Assembly: GCA_004352715.1 (NCBI GenBank)
Contig: SCFE01000111.1
Span: 1,605,833-1,651,215, forward strand
Length of the DNA: 45,383 nucleotides
Origin: Hofstenia miamia
Taxonomy: Eukaryota; Xenacoelomorpha; Acoela
Reading direction: 5' to 3'
This document shows positions 33,702 to 43,783 of the stretch, piece by piece. Each line of letters opens with the position of its first letter. Positions within the stretch are counted from its first letter, which is position 1. The position numbers were made by a program, and so were the translations under genes. Below the pieces are notes generated by a model. The model ran no database searches. It saw nothing but the letters and a program-made list of their open reading frames with translations, and was not told where the DNA came from.

Positions 33702-34626
33702 CAACATAGTCACCCATTGGATCAAGTATTTGAATAACTTCACTTTTACTATTCAGCACCATCTAGGGAGACTACACATCAACACGGATTACTGGACCAC
33801 TCTCTCCAGTTATGAGCATGAGCTCAGAAAACCACCAGGAGAGAAGATGCCTTTTGGATTTATTTCTCTCAGTGTAACATTTATTAGGCAGTTAGTAACA
33901 AGTCTTTTTGCATATTCACAAAACACTTTTAAAAAATAGAGACTAAGTTGAATTGTATCTTGTCTTGAGTATACATTGAGCTAGGATGTTATGTTAACGG
34001 AAATATACAAAAGTCAAACAGTATTTAGTTCGTAAATCCCTACCTGCAAAATATATGACTGATGTTATAGAATAACAAAGGATGAACAGAAATAATGCCT
34101 GGTAGAGAATGTTACAATATGAGCACCTACCTGAGATAAGTGCTGACCACCATGGAAATGCTATTCTTCTGATTCTCATTAAGGAAGAAATTACAGATGC
34201 AGAGATCTTACAATATCAACAGCATGACAAGGTGTTATCCAAAATTATTACAAAGCTGAAGAATGCCAACTTCATTCTCAGTCTGGTCGCCAATCATTAC
34301 TTCTGGTGATACAACTGGAAGCAAATGGATGTTGGCCTACTCTATGCCAGGAGTTGGAACAGCTGGCTAGGTGTCCCTGAGTATTTCCAGAGGGACCTGG
34401 TCTGCAAGATCCACAAGAAGGGACATTTAGACATTATTTAAACTGAATTCACATTTAATTTGAGATACATTGCCATTGGCATTAGAGCTGTCATTCAGGA
34501 TGTGATAGATAAGTGCACAACCTGCTTGCTCCAAGGAGCTGGACATTTCCCAGAGCAGTGAACTGAGCTGCAGAGCCGAGCCGCTGAATGTACCAATGAA
34601 GTTGTCAATATGGACATAGAGAAGCT
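33702..34626 (+). pseudogene. Older gypsy pol fragment: RNase H end, integrase zinc finger and start of core
   Basis: Directly after the LTR the plus strand encodes IVTHWIKYLNNFTFTIQHH and DYWTTLSSYEHELRKPPGEK. These match the corresponding RNase H tail of the minus-strand element (IVTRWIEYLNEFKFTIEHQ). After a nested short LTR the frame resumes with YEHLPEISADHHGNA and LILIKEEITDAEI, then the integrase H2C2 finger (HKKGHLD...DKCTTC, about 34410-34525), and finally NMDIEKL, the first integrase Asp region, at the gap. Several stops and frameshifts break it. The fragment starts in mid-domain at the LTR border, so the LTR element appears to have inserted into it, or a rearrangement has joined them. 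Confidence 0.8.
33873..34116 (-). mobile_element. Solo LTR of a second, short LTR family
   Basis: A 244-bp insertion in the gypsy pol frame. On the minus strand it starts TGTAACATTCTCTACCAGGC and ends AATAAATGTTACA, giving 8-bp inverted ends TGTAACAT/ATGTTACA. It aligns with the sequence at 44904-45253: both contain GTATACTCAAG..A..A.ACAA.TC.ACTTA and CTTGTTACTA. No target duplication is visible. Confidence 0.75.
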
Positions 34627-35626
34627 NNNNNNNNNNNNNNNNNNNNNNNNNNNNNNNNNNNNNNNNNNNNNNNNNNNNNNNNNNNNNNNNNNNNNNNNNN
34701 NNNNNNNNNNNNNNNNNNNNNNNNNNNNNNNNNNNNNNNNNNNNNNNNNNNNNNNNNNNNNNNNNNNNNNNNNNNNNNNNNNNNNNNNNNNNNNNNNNNN
34801 NNNNNNNNNNNNNNNNNNNNNNNNNNNNNNNNNNNNNNNNNNNNNNNNNNNNNNNNNNNNNNNNNNNNNNNNNNNNNNNNNNNNNNNNNNNNNNNNNNNN
34901 NNNNNNNNNNNNNNNNNNNNNNNNNNNNNNNNNNNNNNNNNNNNNNNNNNNNNNNNNNNNNNNNNNNNNNNNNNNNNNNNNNNNNNNNNNNNNNNNNNNN
35001 NNNNNNNNNNNNNNNNNNNNNNNNNNNNNNNNNNNNNNNNNNNNNNNNNNNNNNNNNNNNNNNNNNNNNNNNNNNNNNNNNNNNNNNNNNNNNNNNNNNN
35101 NNNNNNNNNNNNNNNNNNNNNNNNNNNNNNNNNNNNNNNNNNNNNNNNNNNNNNNNNNNNNNNNNNNNNNNNNNNNNNNNNNNNNNNNNNNNNNNNNNNN
35201 NNNNNNNNNNNNNNNNNNNNNNNNNNNNNNNNNNNNNNNNNNNNNNNNNNNNNNNNNNNNNNNNNNNNNNNNNNNNNNNNNNNNNNNNNNNNNNNNNNNN
35301 NNNNNNNNNNNNNNNNNNNNNNNNNNNNNNNNNNNNNNNNNNNNNNNNNNNNNNNNNNNNNNNNNNNNNNNNNNNNNNNNNNNNNNNNNNNNNNNNNNNN
35401 NNNNNNNNNNNNNNNNNNNNNNNNNNNNNNNNNNNNNNNNNNNNNNNNNNNNNNNNNNNNNNNNNNNNNNNNNNNNNNNNNNNNNNNNNNNNNNNNNNNN
35501 NNNNNNNNNNNNNNNNNNNNNNNNNNNNNNNNNNNNNNNNNNNNNNNNNNNNNNNNNNNNNNNNNNNNNNNNNNNNNNNNNNNNNNNNNNNNNNNNNNNN
35601 NNNNNNNNNNNNNNNNNNNNNNNNNN
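34627..35626. other. Assembly gap, 1000 N
   Basis: Exactly 1000 N. The left edge is at the start of the gypsy integrase core, so the missing sequence is probably the rest of that pol. Confidence 0.9.
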
Positions 35627-35985
35627 AAAAACTTTGTTTTTTGCTAATGGGAGGAATGCAATTTCAGTGAAAAAACAATATGAAATAACATAAAATTTTA
35701 GTTGCTATCTGGAATCTTAACAACAATGTCACACACCAAATTGAAGGAATCATCCACTCATCCCAAAAAATTGTTTACCAGATTGATAAAGGAAGAATCA
35801 CAATTGGTGAAAATATCTGTATTATTGCTAGCATATAACACAAAAATATGCCATTCACAATTGCAAATCCTCTTGAGCAGCAATAAAAAGTTCATCTGGA
35901 GAGCAACCAGTGAAACTAAACTTAAAGCATTTTGAAATCAGGTTTGAATAACAACAGACATATTAATAAAGTTTAGTTAGAATAG
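35627..35985 (+). other. Unassigned sequence between gap and gypsy LTR
   Basis: Contains a 77-codon open frame (35702-35935) with no recognisable motif. Probably the decayed end of the plus-strand gypsy copy. The last bases before the LTR are TTAGAATAG. Confidence 0.35.
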
Positions 35986-37174
35986 TGTAGAATCTTGCCA
36001 ATCCCAATTTCGCAATTAATCAAGAGTAACTTATTACTTTTCACAGTGTTTGCGATGATTAAGTTTGACAAATTCCTAATTCTCTCTTTTTAGTTGAATG
36101 TTTAGCTAGTTAACTTAAATTAATAAACATTAGCTTTTCTGAATGCTTGACTAACAACAACTTATTTAGATCGAGAGTGGTAGATGGAAGACAGGGTCGA
36201 AACCCAAATTGGTGCCATGCGATTCCAGAGACCTCTTTAGCAGCAACAGCTCCAGCTTTTACTTGAACTCCGCAATGGAAACCATTAACTGGATTAGTGT
36301 GTGAATGGGCAACTCAGTGATTGTGTGTGTATGACAACTTACTAATTTAGTGCATTGATTGTTTTTGTTATTATGATTATGTAAAAATAAGGAAGGAATG
36401 CAACTGCAATGCTTTAGCTTGTTATTGAGCCTTACATATAATAGCCCTACAGATATAACAATACATGCTAGACCTTCATACATGTAAACAATCAATGCAG
36501 CCTGCAAGAAAGTGAATACATAATTTGGCCAACGGTCAACAATGATATAAAACATTGAGCAACTTGGATTCTATACTGACCTAATAAACATGTAGAGCAA
36601 TATAAATATAATCATAATAATTGACAAGCAATGAGTAATAGAAAAGCTACAATGGAGAAAAATCCCTAGCCCTATTCATAACCTAAAAGCACATTGAGGA
36701 AACTACAGCTACTGCCCTCACTGCCATTGAATAGCTGATTGTGAGGCTGCTCCAGCATTCCTTTAAATGTATGTGGGGACCACCGTACAATTACCTCTAG
36801 TGCTTGAATGTTTAGCTTTCCATAAAACTATGAAATAACCTGACAAGAAAAGAAGTAAATCCACACTAAATTCGTTCATCAATCACTCTAACATTCAGTG
36901 AATATTTATAGCACATCTAAGTAAATAATCAAACACTCGACTAGTACATGTTGCTTGAGTATTGTTTACAGTTTTCCTTCACTTTTTAGTTCTGCTTTTT
37001 AATTACGCAATGTCAGCGTTAATTAGAGTACACTGTTTGGTCATCTTTGTTTTTGCCAAATACTGTTGAGTTAATTTTAAATATAAAACTGCATAAAAGA
37101 ATTTACAAATCAAAAAATCAATCATAACCATGTGTTTACAATTTAATCATTACTACATTTTAGTCTTAGTTACA
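35986..37174 (-). repeat. 3' LTR of gypsy element
   Basis: 1189 bp, on the minus strand starting TGTAACTAAGAC and ending AAGATTCTACA. It has one copy of the ~48-bp internal unit (TGAGCAACTTGGATTC side), while the 5' LTR and the plus-strand LTR have three. TATAAATA lies at 36910-36903. Confidence 0.9.
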
Positions 37175-37195
37175 TCTATCTTTTTTCTCTCTTTA
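37175..37195 (-). promoter_or_regulatory. Polypurine tract
   Basis: On the minus strand AAAGAGAGAAAAAAGATAGA directly precedes the 3' LTR. It is the expected plus-strand DNA synthesis primer of an LTR retrotransposon. Confidence 0.8.
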
Positions 37196-37640
37196 ACTAC
37201 CATATCGCTGTCCTCACTCTAATGTTGGGTGCATTTATTTCTTCGAACAACCACATTTTAAAGTTTCTCTATGCTTTCATTTTGTGTGCTCTTTTAATCT
37301 TGTGTAACACAGCCTCTACTGACTTATGGTATATTTTCATTGGTGATTTTATGTCAATCAACAGCCATTCCTCCTGAATTGGCTTTTCTGCTTTAATTTC
37401 TGACCACACTTGTGCTATCTTCTGTAAGTCTTCGGGTGTTAGACTGCATTTCAGAAATATATTTCCTGTCTCTTCTAAATTGTTGTTGGGAATGAGCTTG
37501 CTGAAGGATGTTCTGAAATATCCACGTTGGAGTCATCACTTATTGGCTGAATTTTCCAATCTTTCATGGTAATCAATGCTGTTTCCTCTTTGCACTTTAG
37601 TTGGTATTGAGTACTACTAGATGTTGAAGGGGAGTGTGCA
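37196..37640 (-). other. Non-coding 3' internal region of gypsy element
   Basis: Between the tail frame and the polypurine tract. Short frames only, with no motif recognised. Confidence 0.4.
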
Positions 37641-38341
37641 TTATTCTGTTTCCAACCTCACGTCCTTTAATTGATGATCAGTATCTTGACAATGGCCATC
37701 TTTTATCCGCCTGCCCTTTAATTGGCATTTGGGTGAGGGTGATCTTTCTGTTGCTGTCTCCATCCTCATACCCTTTAATTGGTAATCAGATTGTGGAGAC
37801 CTCCTTCTTATTCTACATCTTTTATTAGTCAGTGTCAGATACTCCATCCTCATACCCTTTAATTGGTAATCAGATTGTGGAGCTCGTCTTCTAATTCATC
37901 TTCTCTTATTACTAGATGGTGAGTGCTCCATCGTCATGCCCTTTAATTGACGATCAGATTGCAGAGTCCTTCTTCTGCGCACTCTTCTGGCTTTCATCGG
38001 TGATCATTCCGTCATTCTTTTCATTATTCCTAAATTCAGTTACTAAACTAATATCCCATATTTCAGGGTTATATCTCGTTTTATTTTTTACTGCCCTCTG
38101 GGGCATTACTCTTCTTTCGACTTCCTGTTCATCTTTTTCAGGTCTATATTCCTCTTACAATTCCTCTTCATGGACACTATCCAAATCATCCATCTCAGCA
38201 TATATGCCATCATCAACCAGTACAATTTTAAATTCTGCATTTTATCAAGCATTACTTGCTCTATATTTACTGTTGCTCATTTTAAATTTTGAAAATGTAA
38301 TACTCTGCCATCATTAAGTTTGTAATTATTATTAAGTAATG
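37641..38341 (-). pseudogene. Pol C-terminal tail with Arg-rich tandem repeats
   Basis: After the integrase the minus strand encodes an acidic stretch (DDGIYAEMDDLDSVHEEEL then a TAA) and RRVMPQRAVKNKTRYNPEIW, typical of gypsy pol tails. A ~27-residue repeat follows: RRRRTLQSDRQLKGMTMEHS, then IRRRAPQSDYQLKGMRMEY, then IRRRSPQSDYQLKGMRMETA, with two shorter diverged units (CQLKGRRIK, HQLKDVRLE). The repeat is visible in DNA as CCCTTTAATTGGTAATCAGA on the plus strand at about 37771 and 37856, with variants at about 37668, 37715 and 37940. One TGA interrupts the second unit. The tail is strongly basic. Nucleic-acid or chromatin binding is plausible but inferred. Confidence 0.65.
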
Positions 38342-39439
38342 TTATATTTGTGTAATAGTGAATGGGCCTGACCACTGTGTTTTTAGTTTCCTTACTTGTT
38401 TCACGTCTTGTGTTCTCATTAAAGTGTGTGCATAAACCTTATCCCCTTCCCTGTGTGGTTTGCCATAGATCTTTTTATTAAAATTTCTGTCTTGTCTTAT
38501 CGCAGATTTTTTTGTGTTATGACACATTGCTTCATGAATTCCTGTAATTTGGTCTTTGATCTTCCTTATATACTCATTATCTGGTTTTTCTGAGTACACA
38601 GGGTATTGCATTGATAGTGGTGTTGCTGCTTCTCTTCCATACATAGCTTTATATGGAGTCATTCCTGTTGTCAAATGTACTGAATTGTTATAGAAGTATT
38701 CAACCATTTCTATCACTTCTGCCCAATCTCTGCCTCCAACTCTTGACGTTAATATTCTTATTAATTTAATCATAGTTCTATTCAATCTCTCAACAGCTCC
38801 ATTTGCCTGAGGGTGATACACTGTTGTTTTCTCAGTTAAAATTTCCATCAATTTAGCCATCTCTTCGAATAATTTACTTTTGAATTGTACATTGTACTCC
38901 TCTATCAGATACTATTGTTTGCATTGGTCCAAATTTCAAAATCCATTCTTTCATGATTTTCTCTGCTACTATCTTTGCTGTTGTGGAATCTAATGGGATC
39001 ATATGAGCATATTTTGTAAAGTTATCTACTAATACTAGTATGTACTGATACCCTTCATCATCTTGTGATAATTTTTCTAAGTCCACATGCACAATTTCAT
39101 TTGGTGTGGTTGCAATTATTTTTTGAGTGGTGCCATCTGTACTGGGAATTGACTTTTGTTATTTATTAGACACATAGTACACTTATTAATAATGTCCTCC
39201 ACTGTTCTTCTAATGCTTGTTGTTATAAACCGTGCATTAAACGTTTTTTCCATTTGAATTATACCAATATGTCCATTTTCATGTACTTTCCTGACCAATT
39301 CCCTTTTGTAATACTCGGGAATTGCTATTCTTAATGCTTTTCCTTCAACATATAGAAGTCCGTTATTGTTCACTTTCCATTTGTATCTTTGAAAATAACT
39401 ATTAGCTTCTTTTCCCAGTATCCATTTTTCACTATGCAC
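38342..39439 (-). pseudogene. Gypsy integrase
   Basis: Three open pieces. 39439-39116 has the H2C2 zinc finger (VHENGHIGI ... CTMC) and ends MAPLKK. 39092-38874 has the first catalytic Asp (MHVDLEKL) and the second (IVSDRGVQ). 38860-38342 has the catalytic Glu in QANGAVERLNRTM, then the C-terminal region with YNNSVHLTTGMTPYKAMYGR and GDKVYAHTLMR...WSGPF. All D, D and E positions are present. The pieces are separated by single-base frameshifts at about 39116 (A-run) and about 38887. It inserts cDNA into chromosomal DNA in the active family. Length and order match normal gypsy integrases. Confidence 0.88.
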
Positions 39440-39455
39440 TTTTTCTCATATCTCC

Positions 39456-40079
39456 CTAAGAATGATATCTGTTTTCTGTTTTTTCGATTATATCATTCTC
39501 AGTTATCTCCTCTTTAATCATTATAGGCATTATTGTATTCCCTTTTTTATCTGCATTAATTTCAGGCAACTCTGTATACTCACTATGCGGTAAGAATTGA
39601 AATTGTTTCTTTTCACCATCAACTTTTTCAATGTCTCTTTGATATTCTGGTAATGCTGTCCAAAAATCTGCATTTTTGTGTAGTGTTCCTTTTTGGTGCT
39701 CTATTGTGAACTTAAACTCATTAAGATATTCTATCCATCTCGTCACTATTGACGATTTATTGCCAAAAAACTTTTTTAGCCATGCCAATCCACTATTATC
39801 TGTCCTTACTTTAAAGGTTTGTCCTGTCAAAAAATACCGAAATTTTTTAATACTTTCCACTAATGACAACATTTCTAGTTTCGTCGATCCATAATTTTCT
39901 TCACTTTGTTTCAATTTCTGACTAAAAAACTGTATAGGTACCTCTTTACCATCTTTTATCTGTCCCAAACATTCGCCTATGGCGACATTACTTGCATCGC
40001 AGTCCAAAATGAATTCTTTATCATAGTCCAGCATATTCAATGATGGCATTTTACTTAATTCATTCTTTATGTTATCCAA
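39456..40079 (-). pseudogene. Gypsy RNase H and connection to integrase
   Basis: Open frame with the RNase H motifs FILDCDASNVAIG, NYGSTKLEML and VRTDNSGLAWL, and the last conserved block HKNADFW, where most gypsy elements have NADALSR. It continues into the linker (LPEINADKKGNTIMPIMIKE) that leads to the integrase zinc finger. A frameshift at the A-rich run near 40112 separates it from RT. The domain degrades RNA in RNA/DNA hybrids during reverse transcription. Confidence 0.88.
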
Positions 40080-40111
40080 CTGTTCCTGTTCTTTCCATGT
40101 CCACTCAAAAA

Positions 40112-41233
40112 TTATATTTTTTTCAATAATGCCGTCATCTTGCCTGTTTTATGGGCTACATTAGCTATAAAAGATCCGTAGTAATTTATAAACCCCATTA
40201 TCCTCTGCAAGTCTTTTTTAGTTTTTGGGCTACTAATGTTTTGTATCATGTCTTTCACATTATTCTTCATTTTTATTTCACCTTTTTGGATTTGTCTTCC
40301 CAAAAATACTACATGTGTCTTCAAAATCTCGCATTTCTTCCCATTTATGCATAAACCGGCGTTATAGAGAATTTTCAATGTTCTATCCAGTTTATCTAAA
40401 TGCTCCTCAATCGTATCACTTGCTATTAGAATATCATCTATGTATGCACTTATTCCTTTCTCAATATTTTTGTTATTCTGCTTTAGCACTTTCATTACAT
40501 AACTTTGATAGGTAGCCGGGCCATTACATAATCCAAAAGCCATGTACATCCATTCAAATAGACCATACGGCATTATAAATGCTGTTTTTTTGATATATTT
40601 AGGCTCCATCAGCACCTGCCAGTATGCCTTACATAAATCTATACAGGTATAGTATTTGTTTTTACAGGCCTCATATATTATATCCTCTATTCTCAGAAGT
40701 GGATATGCATCTTTCTTCATGATCTCATTTAATTTATGAAAATCTATGCACAACCTGTACTTATTTCCTTGTTTCACAAAGACAGTCAGCGCTGCATACA
40801 GGCTTTCACTAGGTCATATTATCTTATTATCTATCAATTCATTCAAGATCATATCATAATTTTCCTTTAAGTTTTCCAGCACTCTTCTACATGGCAGTCT
40901 TATTGGTTCTTCCATAGTTGTTATAATCTTGTGTGTCTCTCCTACTGCTTTCCCAAAGCTTATTTCTCCAAAATTGAATATTTTAGCATGTTTCTGTAAA
41001 ATTCCTATCAGTTTGTCCCTCTCTTCATTGCTAAGATGCTGATAATCCATTTCATTGATTTCCAGTATTGGATATTCTTTGTCCTCCTCTACTATATTAA
41101 TCATTTTATTTACTGTCATTTTTTCCATTCTTACTCTTTTTCCTTTAATTTTCAGAGTATCCTTTTTTATGTTGACTACATGGTTCATCACATTCAATAT
41201 CAGTATAGTACCCTTACCTTTGTTACTATACAC
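40112..41233 (-). pseudogene. Gypsy reverse transcriptase
   Basis: The N-terminal linker (41233-40817, with EMDYQHLSNEERDKLIGILQ and LPCRRVLENLKE) is followed by an in-frame TGA (40816-40814). The RT core then has YRLCIDFHKLNE, the motif A Asp in CIDLCKAYWQV, GLFEWMYMAFGLCNGPATYQ (motif B), the catalytic YIDDIL (Tyr-x-Asp-Asp), FLGRQI and the thumb segment MGFINYYGSF. Everything but the stop looks intact. The TGA is where relatives have Arg (IIRPS...), so a CGA to TGA transition is the simple explanation. RT copies the element RNA into DNA. Confidence 0.9.
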
Positions 41234-41362
41234 GAACTTGAAGGAATTAACAGCTTTTTCATATTAATTCCTTTCTGATCATAAATCATAATTTCTGCAG
41301 TTATGTCATTTTCCATTTGTATTTGACACATTGTCCAATTATTTGTCAAAATCCTTACGTCC

Positions 41363-41695
41363 TCACTTAATTGAAATTTTTGTTACTTCTGTGTCTTCTT
41401 CTTCTTCATGGGTTGTAATTACTTCTTCCTGCACTGATATTGTTTTGTTCGTATAGTCAATATTACACTTGTTATCCATTAAAAAATCATTACCTAATAT
41501 GACTTCATAAGGTAGTGAATATTTTTCTGTATCAATGACAGTAAATTTACCTTTTACATCAATATAATCTCCCGACGCATTTATTAACCTGCTCTTTTCA
41601 CTTTGTACATTTTTCCTTTCAAAACCTATTTTTGAAGCACATTCATCAGTGATTATTGATATTACTGCTCCCATATCTATGGTTGATTTGACCAT
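41363..41695 (-). pseudogene. Gypsy aspartic protease with altered active site
   Basis: Retroviral-type aspartic protease frame: STIDMGAVISIITDECASKI holds the active site, then LPYEVILGNDFLMDNKCNID, the conserved ILG(N/M)DFL block. The expected catalytic triad D-T/S-G reads D-M-G here, a single ACG to ATG change away from D-T-G. This change would be expected to weaken or abolish activity (inference). The frame continues into an acidic linker (HEEEEDTEV) toward RT. The protease normally cleaves the Gag-Pol polyprotein. Confidence 0.82.
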
Positions 41696-41787
41696 TACAC
41701 CATTAATTACAACTGTAATTGTATTTGTCTTGATTAGGTCTGTTACAATTAGAATGGGTGCACTGTTTACCAGAAGCAGTGCTCCCT

Positions 41788-43310
41788 CTAGTTTAAAGTA
41801 TTGCTTTCTGTTTCTTCAGTTTGTTTGGGTTCTTCTTCGTCCTCTAACAAATCTTTGTCGTCAAAATATGCTTCTTCTTCCTCAATGAAATTAATTTGTC
41901 GTTTACAGTATTTCTTTGTATAACCTTTCTTTCCACACATCTGGCATTTCAGATCTTTTCTGTTTATTCATTTTATCATGCCATCTTTTAACTTTATTCT
42001 TATAATCTCATCTTTTGGTTTTCCAACTTCCTTGTTTCTTAGTTTACTAGTTCCATTTATCATAGGCAATGTTGTTGCCTTTACTGTTGTCGACTTTTCA
42101 TTTATCTGAGCCTTATTCTCCATCATGACTTGTATCCCTAATCCTTTTCTTATCATCCTTTCTAACGAATCATCCACATCGCATTTTATTTCAAACTGTT
42201 GTCGAATTGGTTCTGGAAGTCCCTTACAAATATGGGAAAACAAATCATATTTCAAATATGTTTGCTCTCTAGAGCTTAACTTTAACAATCTCTCCACTTG
42301 CGACATGTAGTTTTGTAAGTCCTCCCTTTTATTCATTTTCATACTATTTAATAGCATATGATATTGACTTTCATCATCATAATACCATTGATACTCTCCT
42401 ATTAGCTTCTTATAATTTGTTTTAGTTTCTAAATCCAATACCAAGTAATGTTGATAAGCTGCACCCCCCAAATATAGAGGGAATCTTGCCACCACTTGCT
42501 TTTGTATTACCTTTCTTTCCTTCATGCTCATCTCAAACATCTGGATCCATTCATTAAACGTTGATGAATAACTATCAACCCTTCCTGTGAATTTTGGGAG
42601 GATTGCCTTACATGCCAGTGTGTCTGTATCTTCCTCTTCTGACAATATCATTTCTTCATATACAGGTTTTGTCTCTCCAGATTTTTTGCAAATTTCTTTT
42701 ACTTGTTTAGTTATATTAATCACCAATTTCTCCACAAATTCGTCTTCTGTTTCACAGTTTTTATACATTTCACTCTGCATTTCTTTTACTGGTATAGTTT
42801 CACGTAATTTTTCTGGTTTTTCCATTATCGTATTTTCTACCACTTTAACATTTCCTTTCTTCTCATCTCGATTTTCTTCATTAGTTAATGATATCAACCG
42901 AATTTCATCCTTTAAGTTATCAATTTAAAGTTGCTTTGAGATATTTTCTTCTCTAAGACTTACATTTTCTTCGTGTATCTGAGTCATAAGTTGTTGTAAC
43001 TTTTTGCTTTGTGCTCTAATTTCTTTATTTGCCTCACATAACTTTTCAATTTGTTTTTGAAACACATTTCTTTGTTCTGTTAACCTTATACTTCTATCTT
43101 GTGTAATTTCTTCAATACGTCATCTTTCTCAACATTCGCCATTTCTATTTCAAACATCTATTGAGTTAAGTTTTTTATTTGTATTGTCAACTCTCTTCTT
43201 TTGTTGTTGTTTTCTATTATCTTAGTAAGTTCAGTTATCAAAAATTCTGCATTTTCTTTTTCTGGCTGTAGCACTATTTCTGTTGAGGATGTCTCACTCT
43301 CAGGGGACAT
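41788..43310 (-). pseudogene. Gypsy gag with coiled coil, capsid and variant zinc knuckle
   Basis: Starts at ATG 43310-43308 (MSPESETSSTEIVLQPEK). The first ~130 residues form a coiled coil (EQRNVFQKQIEKLCEANKE) broken by TAG, a frameshift and TAA. The open frame 42897-41971 carries the capsid region (FTGRVDSYSSTFNEWIQMFE, FPLYLGGAAYQHY, CKGLPEPIRQQFE), typical of retrotransposon Gag. After an in-frame TGA (41970-41968) the same frame encodes the zinc knuckle CQMCGKKGYTKKYC (41946-41905), a C-C-H-C motif in which His is replaced by Tyr. An acidic tail follows to the stop at 41790-41788. Gag builds the particle and packages RNA. Confidence 0.82.
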
Positions 43311-43688
43311 ATTTGCGTCTTGTGGGGTTCTTTGGTTTGGGGTGTTTTTTGTGTCTTGGGTTTAGTCCTTTGTTTTTTATGTGAATTCACCATCTTCATT
43401 ATTAACTAGAAATAATCATTTACTGATGCCCTTCTAACATTTCTCTGTGCTAAAAGGTTACTCTTGCTTGTCTTTTCATCTTCAACTGTATTACTAATTT
43501 TCTTTATAATTCGAGAAGAAACAACTATCTTAACTCGATTGTATTTAATACTTCTTGTTTGTTACATTTTTAAATCGATCTTCTTCCTTCTAACTTAACC
43601 ATTTTTCACACCAATCATATTTTTTCCTTTTTTGCTATAGCATTTTCTTTAAATTTGCATCTTCTCTTTCATGCACACATTTTGGGCG
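43311..43688 (-). other. Gypsy 5' leader
   Basis: Non-coding, between the primer-binding site and the gag ATG. No motif recognised. Confidence 0.5.
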
Positions 43689-43704
43689 CCTGTCATGGTC
43701 GCCA
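43689..43704 (-). promoter_or_regulatory. Primer-binding site, tRNA-Arg type
   Basis: On the minus strand TGGCGACCATGACAGG directly follows the LTR end. It complements the 3' end of an animal tRNA-Arg (…CCTGTCACGGTCG-CCA, from memory) with one mismatch in 16, also a CG to CA change. Confidence 0.7.
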
Positions 43705-43783
43705 TGTAGAATCTTGCCAATCCCAATTTTGCAATNTTGCTGGCAAATTAATTAATAACTCACTAAGTTACCACTGTTAGTAG
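43705..43783 (-). repeat. Duplicated 5' LTR inner end, with single-N join
   Basis: TGTAGAATCTTGCCAATCCC occurs at 43705 and again at 43784. A lone N at 43736 follows the first copy. The intervening ~47 bp (includes TAATAACTCACTAAGTTACC) has no match in the other LTRs. A contig join or a small duplication would explain it. Confidence 0.75.

Noticed and set aside
37634-38317. Plus-strand frames opposite the Pol tail
   Set aside because: Shadows of the Arg-rich tail. The repeat pattern makes sense only on the minus strand, in phase with Pol.
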